A DNA stretch of 64,000 nucleotides from Rhodospira trueperi (GCF_900101965.1 NZ_FNAP01000012.1:62001-126000), one strand, 5' to 3'. Positions 42,513 through 51,877 are shown, counted from the first letter of the stretch. Numbers and translations are program-made. The notes: generated by a model from the sequence alone, not told the origin.

Positions 42513-45160
42513 CGTTTCCTCCCGTCTGGCACCCGCTTGCCGGTCCCCGCCGAATCCCGGGCGGCGTCTGTCCCCTCGCTGGCATCATTCCGGGAGTCCA
42601 AGGGCTCAAGCTCCGGCGACAACACCCGATCCAGGGCCTCGAAAGGTGATCGTTGCCCCCCCGCCGCGCTGTCGTCATGCCCAGCGCTCTCTCCGTCCTC
42701 CGGCCGGCCGCGCCGACCCGGAAGCGCGCGCGTGGACGCGGCAGGGTCGGCAGGCGCGACCGGTCCCGGCGGTGGAGGCCCGCTCCCTTGCCGCGGGGCC
42801 GGCTGGCCCTGACCCGCACCTTTCCGACTCGCATCAATGCGTCCCTTGACGGCGCGGCCCCCCGGCCGACCGGCAGCCGCAATCCCGCCAAGCCCGCCGG
42901 CACCGGCGCCGCCGCCCGCGCGCATCAGCGCCGGCAGCACGTCCTTGACCGGCCCGTCGGCCACCACCTCGCCCCGGCGCAGCAGAAGCAGCCTGTCGGC
43001 GAGACTCAGAAGCGACGGACGGTGCGTGATGATGATGAGCGCCTTGTCCTTCAGCGACGACCCCAGCCGCTTCACGAAGGCCTCCTCGGCTGCCATGTCC
43101 ATCATGCTGGTGGGCTCGTCCAGCACCAGGATGGGCGGATCCGGCAGCAGGGCGCGGGCCAGGGCGACGGCCTGTCGCTGGCCGCCGGACAGGAACGAGC
43201 CCCGTTCGCCCACGGGCATGTCATATCCCATCGGATGCCGGCTGATGAACTCGTGCGCGCCCGACAACTCCGCCGCCCGGACAATCATGGCATCGTCGGC
43301 CTCCGGCGCGCCCATGGCGATGTTCTCCCGCACGGTGCCGGTGAACAGAACGATGTCCTGGAGGATGACGCCGGCGGTGCGGCGAATATCCGCCGGATCG
43401 ATCTGCTGGATATCGGCGCCGTCGATCTGCACCGACCCTTCGGTGGGGTCGTACAACCGCGTCAGAAGACGGGCAATGGTGGACTTGCCGGACCCGACCG
43501 GCCCCATGATGACGAAACGTTGGCCGGGATCCACGGCGAAGCTGACGTTGCGCAAGGCCGGTGTCTGGCTTCCGGGATACGTGAAGGTCACGTTCTGCAG
43601 TTCGATGCGCCCGGCCGCCGCCGGACGGCTGAGAAACTGCTTGCCGCGGGGCCGGTCCACCGGCAGGGCCATGATCTCGTCGATCGACTTGCGGGCCGAC
43701 GCGGCGTGGTGCAACCGCGAGACCAGCCCGGCCACCTGTCCCAACGGGGCCATGACACGCCCGGTCAGGATGGTGCTGGCGATCAGACCGCCCATGGTCA
43801 GTTCGTTGTTGGAGATCAGATAGACGCCGACGATCACGACGCAGACCGTCACCACCTGCTGAATCAGCGCCGCATAGTGAACGCCGATGCCGGTCAGGAA
43901 CTTGACGCGGGCGCCGAGACTGGCGGATTCCCCGCTGAAGGCGTCCCAGTCGCGCTGCATGCGCCCCTCTGCCCCCAGGCTCTTGATGGTGTCGAGGGCC
44001 GAGATGGCCTCGACCAGAACGCCGTGCTTGTGGGCATTCCCCTCCACGTTCTTGCGCACCGCTTGGCGCAACGGCGCCTGCAGCAGCAGGCCCCCGATGA
44101 TCACCACGGGCACCGCGATCAGCGGCACATAGGCGGCCGGCCCGGCCAGCAGATAAATCACGGCGATGAACAGAAAGATGAACGGAATGTCCACCAACGC
44201 CACGACGGTGGCAGAGGTGAAGAAGTCCCGCACCGCCTCGAACTCCTTCAGCTTATTGGCGAAAGCGCCCGACGAGGCGGGGCGGGCTCCCATGCGCACG
44301 TTCATGGCATGGCCGAAAATAATCGACGACATGACCACATCGGCGCGCTTTCCGGTGTGATCAATCAGGTAAGCTCGCAGCAGCTTAAGGGCGAAATCGA
44401 ACACGTATACAATTATGATGCCGCTGGCAAGAACCCACAGGGTTTCGAGGGCTTGGTTGGGCACCACACGATCATACACGTTCATCGTGAACAATGGGCC
44501 CGCCAGCGCGAAAACGTTGACCATGATGGCCGCCAGGATCACATAGGAGTAGACGGGTGCCATTTTGCGCAGGGTGGACCAGAACCAGTGACCGTGCGGC
44601 TCTTCACGGCGCTCGTCCATCTGGCCGCGATAGGAGATTTCCGGCCGCGCCAGAATGGCGTAGCCCTCGTACCGCTCCTCGATCTGGCGGCGTGAGACGA
44701 TCTCCGTGCCGCTTTGCGTTTCCGGCAGCAGCACCTCGAACTGGTCTCGTTTGACCTCGCGCAGAACGACGTAGGTGGTCCGCCCCTTCAGGAGCAGAAC
44801 CACGGGAAACAGGTGGTTCGGAATGGCGCTGAAGCTGCGCCGGACCAGTCGGGCGCTCAGTCTGGCGCGCGCGGCCGCCACCGGAAACAAGTCCGGGGTC
44901 AGCCGGTTGTCCTCCAGCGGCAGCCCGGCCGTCAGCGAGACCCCGGACCGGGGTCGGCCGTGGAGACGGCACAGGGCCAACAGGGCCGCCAGCAGGGGAT
45001 CCGCCGTCTCCGTGGAAAGAGCAGTGGGACGCACGGTCCAGCCAGTTCCAGAGGAGCCGGACGGCGCATCCCCTCCCGTGCCGGGGGGCGCGCCGGTCGC
45101 CCCTTTTCCCGCTTTGGGAGCCGTGTCCTTGCCGCCGCTGCGTTTTCCAAACATTGCCAT
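42509..45160 (-). CDS. Type I secretion ABC transporter (HlyB/LapB-like) with a long C-terminal extension
   Basis: An 883-residue permease/ATPase. Residues about 50-170 are a C39-like domain without the catalytic Cys (as in HlyB-type transporters of RTX proteins and large adhesins), followed by six membrane helices (about 190-460) and the ATPase with Walker A GPVGSGKST (about 553), LSGGQRQ, Walker B ILVLDEPTS and the H-loop ITHRPS. After the usual end (about residue 735) comes a Gly/Pro/Ser/Asp-rich, probably disordered tail of nearly 150 residues, which is unusual. The substrate is unknown; the adaptor and LapG-like neighbours suggest a large surface adhesin, but none is in the window. Confidence 0.93.
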   Translation of the reverse strand: MAMFGKRSGGKDTAPKAGKGATGAPPGTGGDAPSGSSGTGWTVRPTALSTETADPLLAALLALCRLHGRPRSGVSLTAGLPLEDNRLTPDLFPVAAARARLSARLVRRSFSAIPNHLFPVVLLLKGRTTYVVLREVKRDQFEVLLPETQSGTEIVSRRQIEERYEGYAILARPEISYRGQMDERREEPHGHWFWSTLRKMAPVYSYVILAAIMVNVFALAGPLFTMNVYDRVVPNQALETLWVLASGIIIVYVFDFALKLLRAYLIDHTGKRADVVMSSIIFGHAMNVRMGARPASSGAFANKLKEFEAVRDFFTSATVVALVDIPFIFLFIAVIYLLAGPAAYVPLIAVPVVIIGGLLLQAPLRQAVRKNVEGNAHKHGVLVEAISALDTIKSLGAEGRMQRDWDAFSGESASLGARVKFLTGIGVHYAALIQQVVTVCVVIVGVYLISNNELTMGGLIASTILTGRVMAPLGQVAGLVSRLHHAASARKSIDEIMALPVDRPRGKQFLSRPAAAGRIELQNVTFTYPGSQTPALRNVSFAVDPGQRFVIMGPVGSGKSTIARLLTRLYDPTEGSVQIDGADIQQIDPADIRRTAGVILQDIVLFTGTVRENIAMGAPEADDAMIVRAAELSGAHEFISRHPMGYDMPVGERGSFLSGGQRQAVALARALLPDPPILVLDEPTSMMDMAAEEAFVKRLGSSLKDKALIIITHRPSLLSLADRLLLLRRGEVVADGPVKDVLPALMRAGGGAGAGGLGGIAAAGRPGGRAVKGRIDASRKGAGQGQPAPRQGSGPPPPGPVAPADPAASTRALPGRRGRPEDGESAGHDDSAAGGQRSPFEALDRVLSPELEPLDSRNDASEGTDAARDSAGTGKRVPDGRKR

Positions 45161-45196
45161 GCGCCACCAAAGGTTCGTAGGGCCGTCGACTGGCCC

Positions 45197-46270
45197 TCAG
45201 ACAGAGCCAACCTCATCCGCCCTGGAGCCGAGACCCCAAACCGGGTCCCGCTCGGCCGGTCCGTTTCCGGATGACCCGGACAGGACTGACCCGTCCGATG
45301 TTTCGTCCCCCCTTGCGCCCGTGGTGATCACCGCCGGCCCGGACAGCACAAGCTTTATCACGTCCGACTGGCGTCGGGTGTTGGTTTTGCGAAACACCGA
45401 TTTCACCTGCGTACGGATTGTGGTGACCTGCTGCCCCCGCTCGGCCGCGATCTCCTCCAGCGTCTGCCCGCGCGCCAGCCGGGCAACGATCTGGGCCTCG
45501 GAGCGCGTCAGGCCGTACAGACTCATCAAACGCTCGTCGCTGATGGAAAAACCAGCCTCGGGATCCGCAATGAACAGGGCCGCACCGGGATGTGCTGGCC
45601 CGGCCGGCACCAGAATGACCGAAACCGGGGTGCCCCCATCGGCCGGTGTCACGGCGATGGCACCTTCGGGCGCGGCGGGGTCACCGGTCGCCACCGCCGC
45701 GATGGCCGCGCGCAGTCGGGCCGTCGCGCCTGTGTCGGCCGCGACCAGGAAGCCGTCGCGGGTGCGGCCAAGGTTTCGCCCATCCTGAAGGATGCGGCGG
45801 GCCGGGGCATTCGCATGCGCCACCCGGCCGTCCGGACGGGTCAGGATCAGGCCAAGGGGCAACCGGTCCAGGATGCCGTAGGCCGTGCGCCGCGCGCCTT
45901 CGGCATCGCGGGCCATGGCGTGGCGGACCCGTGCCCGGTTGAGCCCGCGCGCCAGACCGACCGAAGTCAGATCCTCAAACGCCATAACTTCATCGAAGCC
46001 GGCGCGCATCAACACTTCCTCGCCCTCGGGCGTCAGCCCACGAACCACCGCCGTCGTCGCTGCGGCCCGCTCGGACAGAGCCGGGAGCGCAAGACCGGTT
46101 TCGTCCAGGTAAACCAGCAAGGGGTCTTTCCCCACCTCCGCCATGCGGTCGGCCGTCTCAAGCACCCGATAGCGCACGCCAGCCGCCTCCAGGTGCGCTC
46201 GGATGGGCGTCGGGTCGTCCGCAAGCAAGGCCAGCACGAGAGTCGATGACGGCGGAGACCGTTGCGCCAT
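45197..46270 (-). CDS. LuxR-type transcription regulator with degenerate receiver and PAS domains
   Basis: A 357-residue protein. The N-terminal 110 residues look like a receiver fold but lack the acidic pocket (TLVLALLADDPTPIRAHL; YLDETGLALP). A PAS-like segment follows (RLPLGLILTRPDGRVAHANAPARRIL, about 135-230), then a LuxR-type helix-turn-helix (YGLTRSEAQIVARLARGQTL; EEIAAERGQQVTTIRTQVKSVFRKT, about 245-310) and a disordered tail. It is transcribed 36 bases upstream of the secretion operon, so it probably controls it. The ATG at 46270 is preferred to a TTG eight codons earlier. An extended -10 motif TGTTAGAAT (minus strand, about 46370-46378) may be its promoter. Confidence 0.82.
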   Translation of the reverse strand: MAQRSPPSSTLVLALLADDPTPIRAHLEAAGVRYRVLETADRMAEVGKDPLLVYLDETGLALPALSERAAATTAVVRGLTPEGEEVLMRAGFDEVMAFEDLTSVGLARGLNRARVRHAMARDAEGARRTAYGILDRLPLGLILTRPDGRVAHANAPARRILQDGRNLGRTRDGFLVAADTGATARLRAAIAAVATGDPAAPEGAIAVTPADGGTPVSVILVPAGPAHPGAALFIADPEAGFSISDERLMSLYGLTRSEAQIVARLARGQTLEEIAAERGQQVTTIRTQVKSVFRKTNTRRQSDVIKLVLSGPAVITTGARGDETSDGSVLSGSSGNGPAERDPVWGLGSRADEVGSV

Positions 46271-46587
46271 GGGTCCAGGCTTTCTTTCCCACAACCATCC
46301 GTCCGGAACGGGTCCGGATACTGGTGACAGATCCTTGTCACGTCCTTTTCGCGCCGAGACAAGGTGCGGATTCTAACACATCCAAACAGCCTCTGCTTGG
46401 ATTAAGTCCGGGCCGCCCGCGCGCCCCTCCAGCCGGCATCCGGGTTGCCCGCCTCCCGAAGGCATGGCATCATGCCTCGCGCAGATCGTGCGGTACACAC
46501 GCTGATCGGCTCAATGGTCTCGCTGTGTGTCGGGGGGGCACCCGATCCTTCAGAAGCGGGACGCATCGGATCGGAAAGAAACCAACG
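46271..46587. other. Divergent intergenic region between the LuxR-type and HD-GYP-like genes
   Basis: 317 bases with no gene seen. It should hold the promoters of both divergent genes. An inverted repeat CCTTGTC ... GACAAGG (about 46333-46365) and the minus-strand extended -10 motif near 46370 are the only notable signals; either could be an operator for the LuxR-type protein. Confidence 0.45.
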
Positions 46588-48720
46588 ATGAGCGACGACA
46601 GCGGGATCATTGGATCGGACCCGGCCCACGCCCCGGATCAGGCCGACGGTGATCGGAGGGCTTTGCGGGGCGTGGTGATCGTGGTGGCATCCCTGATCGT
46701 GGTCACGGTCGTGGGCGTGGCCCTGGTGCTATCGTTCGTCGGCGCGGAGCGTGAACGCGAGATTCAGAACTGGCAGGTGCGCCTGGGAATCGTGGCCGAC
46801 GGCCGCGCCGGCGCGGTCGCCCAGTGGCTTGACGAGCAGACGACCGTCCTCGCAAGGCTGTCGAGCAACGCCAGCCTGCAACTCTACGCCATGGATCTGG
46901 TCGCCGACACGGCCGGCGATGTTAACCAGATCGAGGGCAACTTCGTCCGCAATCTGCTCAACGCCACGGCGGATCAGGCCGGGTTCGTTCCGACCCGCCG
47001 AACCGGCCGCGTCGACGCCAATATCGAGGCCCCGGCGAGCGCGGGGCTGGCCATTGTGAATCCGGCCGGCGGCGTGATCGTGGGCAGCGATTTCATGCCC
47101 GAACTGCCGGGACGGTTCGGCCCCATGCTGGCCACCGCGTCCGAGGGCCGGACCGCCGTCTTCGGGCCGCAGATGGGTCCGACCGGGGAGCCGCTGCTGG
47201 GATTCGCCGCGCCGCTCTACGCCATTCAGCAAAACGCAACGGCCGGCGGCGAAATCGGCTTCGTTGTCGGGCTGCGTCCCTTCGACCGCACCATCTTCGA
47301 GCTTCTGGTTCAGCCCGGCAACATCTGGGAAACCACCGAGACCCTCCTGGTCCGGCGCCGCGACCGCTCGATCGAGTACATCACCCCCCTGTCGGACGGC
47401 ACCCCGCCGATGGGCAAGTCGTTGTCGATCGAAACGCCACGGTTGGCTGCGGCGCAGGCGTTCAAGGATCCCGGCCTGTTCGGTTTCGGTCGCAATCACG
47501 CCGGCAAATCAGTCCTGTACACCAGCCGCGCCGTGCCCGGGACGGACTGGCTGCTCGTCCATTCCATCACGGAGGAAGAGGCCCTCGCCGCCTCCGAAGC
47601 CCGGTTGACGTCGCTGCTGATTGTCTTCCTGCTGCTGATTGGCGGTGTTCTTGTCGGCGCACTGGCGCTGTGGCGGCACGGAACCTCGGTTCGTCTGGCC
47701 AAGATCGCCGCAAGCCACAGAATCGCGTCGGATCGCCTGCAGTCCTTCATGAAGTTCGTCCGCGTGGTGACGGACGGCCAGCCCACCGCCATCGCGGCGG
47801 TGGATGAAAGCGGTCGCTACACCTTTGCCAACATTGGCGCGGCCTGGGGGTCCGGGCTAACCCCGGATCAGGTCGTCGGCCGGACCATGACGGACGTGAT
47901 GGGACCGCATGCCGCCAACCTGTTCAAGGATCTCAATGCCCGGGCGTTCCTGACCAATGAACCTGTCAGCGAGGTTCAGGCGCTGGAACGCGATGGCGCC
48001 GAACGCATGATCAAATCCGACCACATCCCGCTGGCGGCCGACCGCGATCATCCGCGATCCGTGCTGATGGTGTTGGAGGACATCACCGACCTGATGGCCG
48101 AACGCGCCCAGCGCGAGGCCACCATGCGCGATCTGGTCGGCACCCTGGTCAGTCTGGTGGACCGGCGCGACCCCTATTCGGCCAATCACTCCAACCGGGT
48201 GGCCGAACTGTCCGTGGCCATCGCCACCGAAATGGGAGAGCCGGAGCAGACCGTGCGGACCGTCGACATCACCGGCAACCTGATGAACCTGGGCAAGATC
48301 CTCGTGCCCGAGAGCATCCTGACCAAGACCGAATCCCTGACAGAGGACGAGAAGAAGGTCATTCGGGATTCCATGGTGCAGACGGCGGAGCTTCTGCGGT
48401 CGGTGCACTTCGATCTGCCCGTGGCCGAGACCATCCGTCAGTTGCAGGAACGCCCGGACGGGACCGGCTATCCCCAGGGATTGTCCGGCGACGACCTCCT
48501 GTTGACGGCGCGCATCGTCACCGTGGCCAACGCGTTCGTCGGCATGGTCAGCCCCAGGGCCTTCCGCGGTGCCCTCTCGGTCGAGGACGCCTGCTCCCAG
48601 CTTCTGGGGAACGTCGACACCCAGTACGATGTCCGGCCGGTCGCCGCTCTGATGAACTACCTGCAGAACCGGGGCGGGGCGGAGCGTTGGCGTCACATCG
48701 ACGACACCCCTGCTGACTGA
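46588..48720 (+). CDS. Transmembrane Cache / PAS / degenerate HD-GYP protein
   Basis: A 710-residue protein with the same plan as the 38457-40409 gene. Helix (VVIVVASLIVVTVVGVALVL), periplasmic Cache-like sensor (about 60-340), helix (LLIVFLLLIGGVLVGALALW), PAS (about 385-500) and an HD-GYP-like domain (about 505-680). The first His is kept (ANHSNRVAEL), but the HD dyad reads NLMNLGK, the later His pair reads RQLQERPDGTGYP and the last Asp reads VANAF, so metal binding and phosphodiesterase activity are unlikely. GGAAAG lies upstream of the ATG at 46588. It is divergent from the LuxR-type gene and lies upstream of the porin gene. Confidence 0.85.
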   Translation: MSDDSGIIGSDPAHAPDQADGDRRALRGVVIVVASLIVVTVVGVALVLSFVGAEREREIQNWQVRLGIVADGRAGAVAQWLDEQTTVLARLSSNASLQLYAMDLVADTAGDVNQIEGNFVRNLLNATADQAGFVPTRRTGRVDANIEAPASAGLAIVNPAGGVIVGSDFMPELPGRFGPMLATASEGRTAVFGPQMGPTGEPLLGFAAPLYAIQQNATAGGEIGFVVGLRPFDRTIFELLVQPGNIWETTETLLVRRRDRSIEYITPLSDGTPPMGKSLSIETPRLAAAQAFKDPGLFGFGRNHAGKSVLYTSRAVPGTDWLLVHSITEEEALAASEARLTSLLIVFLLLIGGVLVGALALWRHGTSVRLAKIAASHRIASDRLQSFMKFVRVVTDGQPTAIAAVDESGRYTFANIGAAWGSGLTPDQVVGRTMTDVMGPHAANLFKDLNARAFLTNEPVSEVQALERDGAERMIKSDHIPLAADRDHPRSVLMVLEDITDLMAERAQREATMRDLVGTLVSLVDRRDPYSANHSNRVAELSVAIATEMGEPEQTVRTVDITGNLMNLGKILVPESILTKTESLTEDEKKVIRDSMVQTAELLRSVHFDLPVAETIRQLQERPDGTGYPQGLSGDDLLLTARIVTVANAFVGMVSPRAFRGALSVEDACSQLLGNVDTQYDVRPVAALMNYLQNRGGAERWRHIDDTPAD

Positions 48721-48768
48721 GGCGCATCCCGAACACTTCGGATCGTCTGGCAACGAAACCGCGTTTAA

Positions 48769-48816
48769 GTGTTGCGGGTATCCGGCCCCCTTGGTGTGTC
48801 CGGAGACCCGCAACAC
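48769..48816 (+). terminator. Stem-loop after the HD-GYP-like gene
   Basis: GTGTTGCGGGT-CCGG on the left pairs with CCGG-ACCCGCAACAC on the right, 15 of 17 positions, around a loop of about 14 bases. No T-run follows; probable 3'-end structure of the 46588-48720 transcript. Confidence 0.4.
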
Positions 48817-49270
48817 GACCGCAATGGCGGGCCCCATCGCGCCCCTTACCACCCTGAATCGGTTTACGACTCAGCGATGGCGGGCCGGCGCGAGCAGGCG
48901 GGCGAGGACACCCGGACACGAGTATGGCATATTTGCCACAATTGCGCGATTTGTCGCGCCAGACGACGGATTTCTGGACCCCTCCAGCACGATTTAGCGA
49001 TGGCGGTGCGTGTCGAAGAGCCACAGGCACTAAAGATATTTTTTGTTTCGAAGCCACAGAGGCCCCCGACAAACAAACAAAAAACCGACCTTGGGTCAGA
49101 GACAAAAACAAGTTTCTGTCTTTCGCCACCTCAACAACACGAGAAATCAGCCCCTTTCGAGAATTATCCGACATAGGCTTGCGCTTTAATTCTTCAAGAG
49201 CAACCATTGTATTTCCGCCCACCTAAGTATAACATTCCCATTCGCGCAGTGTTGTGTTTTTTTTGCTTGG

Positions 49271-49298
49271 TTGACATCCATACGGTTTGAGATAAAAA
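49271..49298 (+). promoter_or_regulatory. Candidate promoter of the porin gene
   Basis: TTGACA (49271-49276) and TAAAAA (49293-49298) with a 16-base spacer, about 80 bases before the ATG. A perfect -35 hexamer with a fair -10. Confidence 0.45.
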
Positions 49299-49377
49299 TC
49301 CAGGAGCTATCAAAGTTTCGCGCTCACGCGCGCGTCGGGCTGTGTCGGCGGTGGACTTAATCGTGATGGAGGGGATG

Positions 49378-50781
49378 ATGCGCCTGAAAAGGCACCTGTT
49401 CTTGGTTACCACGGCATTGAGTGGGTTCGGGCTGCTTGGCGCCCTGCCCGCGAGTGCCATGTCTTTGGAAGAAGCCGCGTTCCAGGCCGCGTCGACCAAT
49501 CCGCAGATCGAGGCCGCCAAGGAAAACCGGCGCGCCCAGGTCTTCGAACTGAGGCAGGGCCGCGGGTTGTATTTCCCCCGTCTTGACGTCACCGCAGATG
49601 TCGGACCCGAGTGGACGGAAACGCGCAATATCGACGACGAGAAACTCGTTCGCTACGACACCCAGATCCGCCTGACCCAGTTGCTGTTCGACGGCTTCGC
49701 CCGCGAGGCCAAGATCGAGCAACGGGCCTCTCGCCTGGACGGCGCGGCGCTGCGGGTCGAGGAACGGGTCGAAACCCTGTCGCTGGATGCGGCCGAAGTC
49801 TACATGGACGTTCTGCGGTACCGCGAACTGCGCGATATCGCGATCGACAACGTCGCGGTCCACGAGGACATCCTCTCTCAGGTGAGCCAGCGCGTGAATG
49901 CCGGGCAAACCGGCATCGGCGACCAGCAGCAGACCGAGACCCGGCTGGCGGCCGCCAGGGACGCGGTGGTCAGCGCGGAACAGGATGTGAGGGACGCCGA
50001 GGCGTCGTTCCTGCGGATCGTGGGCACCGCGCCGGACGCCATGTCGGAACCGCCGTCGCTGGTGGACTACATGCCGGGGACGGTTGACGAAGCGGTCTTC
50101 CAGGCCGTCAACAACAGTCCGACCCTGCGGGCGACCGCCGCTCAGATCGACGAGGCCCACGCCGCTCACCGCGAAGCGGGCGGCGCCTACTACCCGACCA
50201 TCGAGTTGGAACTGCAGCACAGCCGCAACGACGACATCGACGGCGTGGAAGGCATCAACAACGACGCCACCGCCCTGGTGCGCCTGACCTGGAACCTGTT
50301 CAACGGCGGCATCGACACCGCCCGCCGCACCGAACTGGCACACCGCATCGGTGAACAGCGCGCCGAGACCATGAACGTGGAACGCGCCTTGGCCGAGGAA
50401 GCGCGGATTTCGTGGAACGCCATGGAAGCGGCGCGCAGCCGGGTGGACATCCTGCGCGATCAGGTCGCCTCCAACACCAACGTGGTGGAAACCTACCGCC
50501 AGGAATTCCTGATCGGCCAGCGCGACCTGCTCGACCTGCTCGACAGCGAGAACGAACTGTTCCTGTCCCGCAGCGCGCTGGTCAGCGCCCAGTACGTCTC
50601 CGAGTTCGCGGTCTATCGGATCCTCGCCGTCATGGGCGCGCTCTCCGACGCGCTCGGCGTGCCCGATCCGGGAGAGGCCGCCGCCACGGCCCGGGCGGGT
50701 GCCGGTGTCACGCCGGACTACTCGTTCGGTGAGCGCGCGGTGGACGCTGTCAACCGTCCGGCCCCGGACCAGACCTACTAA
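49378..50781 (+). CDS. TolC-family outer membrane efflux/secretion porin
   Basis: A 467-residue TolC-type protein. Signal peptide (HLFLVTTALSGFGLLGALPASA), then the two structural repeats, each with long helices and strands: LEEAAFQAASTNPQIEAAKENRRAQ and LRATAAQIDEAHAAHREAGGAYYPTIELELQ open the two halves (both written here over about 25 residues, positions 24-48 and 256-286). EFLIGQRDLLDLLDSENELF is the conserved late helix. It should complete the type I secretion channel with the transporter and adaptor at 41-45 kb. GGAGGGG precedes adjacent ATGs at 49375 and 49378; the second has better spacing. An intrinsic terminator follows at 50833-50866. Confidence 0.93.
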   Translation: MRLKRHLFLVTTALSGFGLLGALPASAMSLEEAAFQAASTNPQIEAAKENRRAQVFELRQGRGLYFPRLDVTADVGPEWTETRNIDDEKLVRYDTQIRLTQLLFDGFAREAKIEQRASRLDGAALRVEERVETLSLDAAEVYMDVLRYRELRDIAIDNVAVHEDILSQVSQRVNAGQTGIGDQQQTETRLAAARDAVVSAEQDVRDAEASFLRIVGTAPDAMSEPPSLVDYMPGTVDEAVFQAVNNSPTLRATAAQIDEAHAAHREAGGAYYPTIELELQHSRNDDIDGVEGINNDATALVRLTWNLFNGGIDTARRTELAHRIGEQRAETMNVERALAEEARISWNAMEAARSRVDILRDQVASNTNVVETYRQEFLIGQRDLLDLLDSENELFLSRSALVSAQYVSEFAVYRILAVMGALSDALGVPDPGEAAATARAGAGVTPDYSFGERAVDAVNRPAPDQTY

Positions 50782-50832
50782 CCGTCCCTGATCGGTCGCC
50801 TCCCTCCGGCGGCCTTTGGACGCATCGAACAG

Positions 50833-50866
50833 CGGGACATGGCCTTGTCGGTCATGTCCCGTTTTT
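50833..50866 (+). terminator. Intrinsic terminator of the porin gene
   Basis: CGGGACATG (50833-50841) pairs with CATGTCCCG (50853-50861), extended inward by three more pairs, and is followed by five T. The stop codon of the opposing LPG_synthase_TM gene lies inside the hairpin. Confidence 0.75.
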
Positions 50867-51877
50867 CTGTTCGTCTTCCCCCATATCCGGCGGCCCCCCG
50901 TCGCTCCGCGCCGATGGAACCCGGACGCCCGAACGCCGCAAAGCCGCAAAGCCGTCGGCGTCCCCCGCCGCCCACACGACGCCGCCGATCAGGCCAGTGA
51001 CCACCGCCGAGGCCCCGTAGAGCACGGAGCAGGCCAGCGCCGCGTCCGCCGGCAGACCGACGATCCCGAAGCCCAGCACCAGAGCGCCCTCGCGCAGGCC
51101 CCACCCGGCGACCGAAACCGGCACGGCGGCGGTCAGAATGGCCGGCGGAAACACCAGGGCGATGGTCCACCACGACGCGTCCAGCCCCAGCGCCAGCGCG
51201 TACAGCCACACCACCGTAATGTCGATCAGATGCGGCACCAGCATCAGCGCAAGAATCGGGGGCGTCACGCGCCGGTTGCCCAGGGCACGCCACGCCGACT
51301 CCGACAGGGACACGAGCGGACGCGCGACCGAACGCTCCGCCAGCCCCCGCGGCAGCCAGCGCAGCCCCAACAGCACCAACAGACACCCCAGGCCACCCAG
51401 CACCAGTGTCAGCAGGCCGCTCGCCACCAGCGGATCGTCGGCGCGCCCCGCCAGCACCGGCAGTCCCGCGCCGCACAGCGCGATCAGCCCCAGAAAGCTG
51501 AACACCCGATCCACGATCAGCGAGCGCGTGGCCAGCCCCACCGGCAGCCCCAGACGCCATCCGTTCCAGATGCGCAGGGCATCACCGCCGATGGTGGAGG
51601 GCATGGCCTGGTTGCCGAACAGGCCGAGCAGCACGTTGCGCCACGCCACCGGGAACGCGAGCGCGCGGTCAAGCGCCGACAGCACCAGCCGCCAGCGGGC
51701 GGCCGCGCCCAGGGCCTGCCCCTGAAGCAACACCAGGGCAGCCACCCCGGCCAACGCCACGTCGGCGTCCAACCGCCGCCATACGGCGCCAAGATCGACG
51801 GTGAAGACGATCACGCCCAGCAGACCGAGCGACACAGCGGCCTTGATCAGCCGCAGGAGCAGCGCGCGCGTCGTCAT
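50852..51877 (-). CDS. LPG_synthase_TM (UPF0104) family membrane protein, flippase-like
   Basis: A 341-residue polytopic membrane protein of the family related to the flippase part of lysylphosphatidylglycerol synthase (AglD2/MprF-like). About eight helices are visible; typical blocks are NQAMPSTIGGDALRIWNGWRL and AVPVSVAGWGLREGALVLGF. The ATG at 51877 overlaps the glycosyltransferase stop as ATGA. Such pairs usually glycosylate and move a lipid across the inner membrane; substrate unknown. Its 3' end overlaps the terminator of the convergent porin gene. Confidence 0.85.
   Translation of the reverse strand: MTTRALLLRLIKAAVSLGLLGVIVFTVDLGAVWRRLDADVALAGVAALVLLQGQALGAAARWRLVLSALDRALAFPVAWRNVLLGLFGNQAMPSTIGGDALRIWNGWRLGLPVGLATRSLIVDRVFSFLGLIALCGAGLPVLAGRADDPLVASGLLTLVLGGLGCLLVLLGLRWLPRGLAERSVARPLVSLSESAWRALGNRRVTPPILALMLVPHLIDITVVWLYALALGLDASWWTIALVFPPAILTAAVPVSVAGWGLREGALVLGFGIVGLPADAALACSVLYGASAVVTGLIGGVVWAAGDADGFAALRRSGVRVPSARSDGGPPDMGEDEQKNGT

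Larger units (their letters stand above)
48721..49377. other. Long non-coding leader region upstream of the porin gene, AT-rich in its right half
   Basis: 657 bases without a credible gene. It contains a large hairpin (48769-48816), the palindrome TGGCATATTTGCCA (48925-48938), a small hairpin (48944-48959), an A/T-rich tract (about 49020-49300) rich in ACAAA and TTTT runs, and a promoter candidate at 49271-49298. The base composition differs sharply from the flanking genes, which suggests a regulatory region or remnant of transferred DNA. Confidence 0.5.

Noticed and set aside
48925-48938. A sigma54 promoter suggested by TGGCA...TGCCA
   Set aside because: The spacing between the GG and GC elements is too short for a -24/-12 promoter; it is better described as a small palindrome.
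49194-49628. A 144-codon minus-strand frame overlapping the start of the porin gene
   Set aside because: It covers the porin promoter and signal peptide on the other strand and has no family features.
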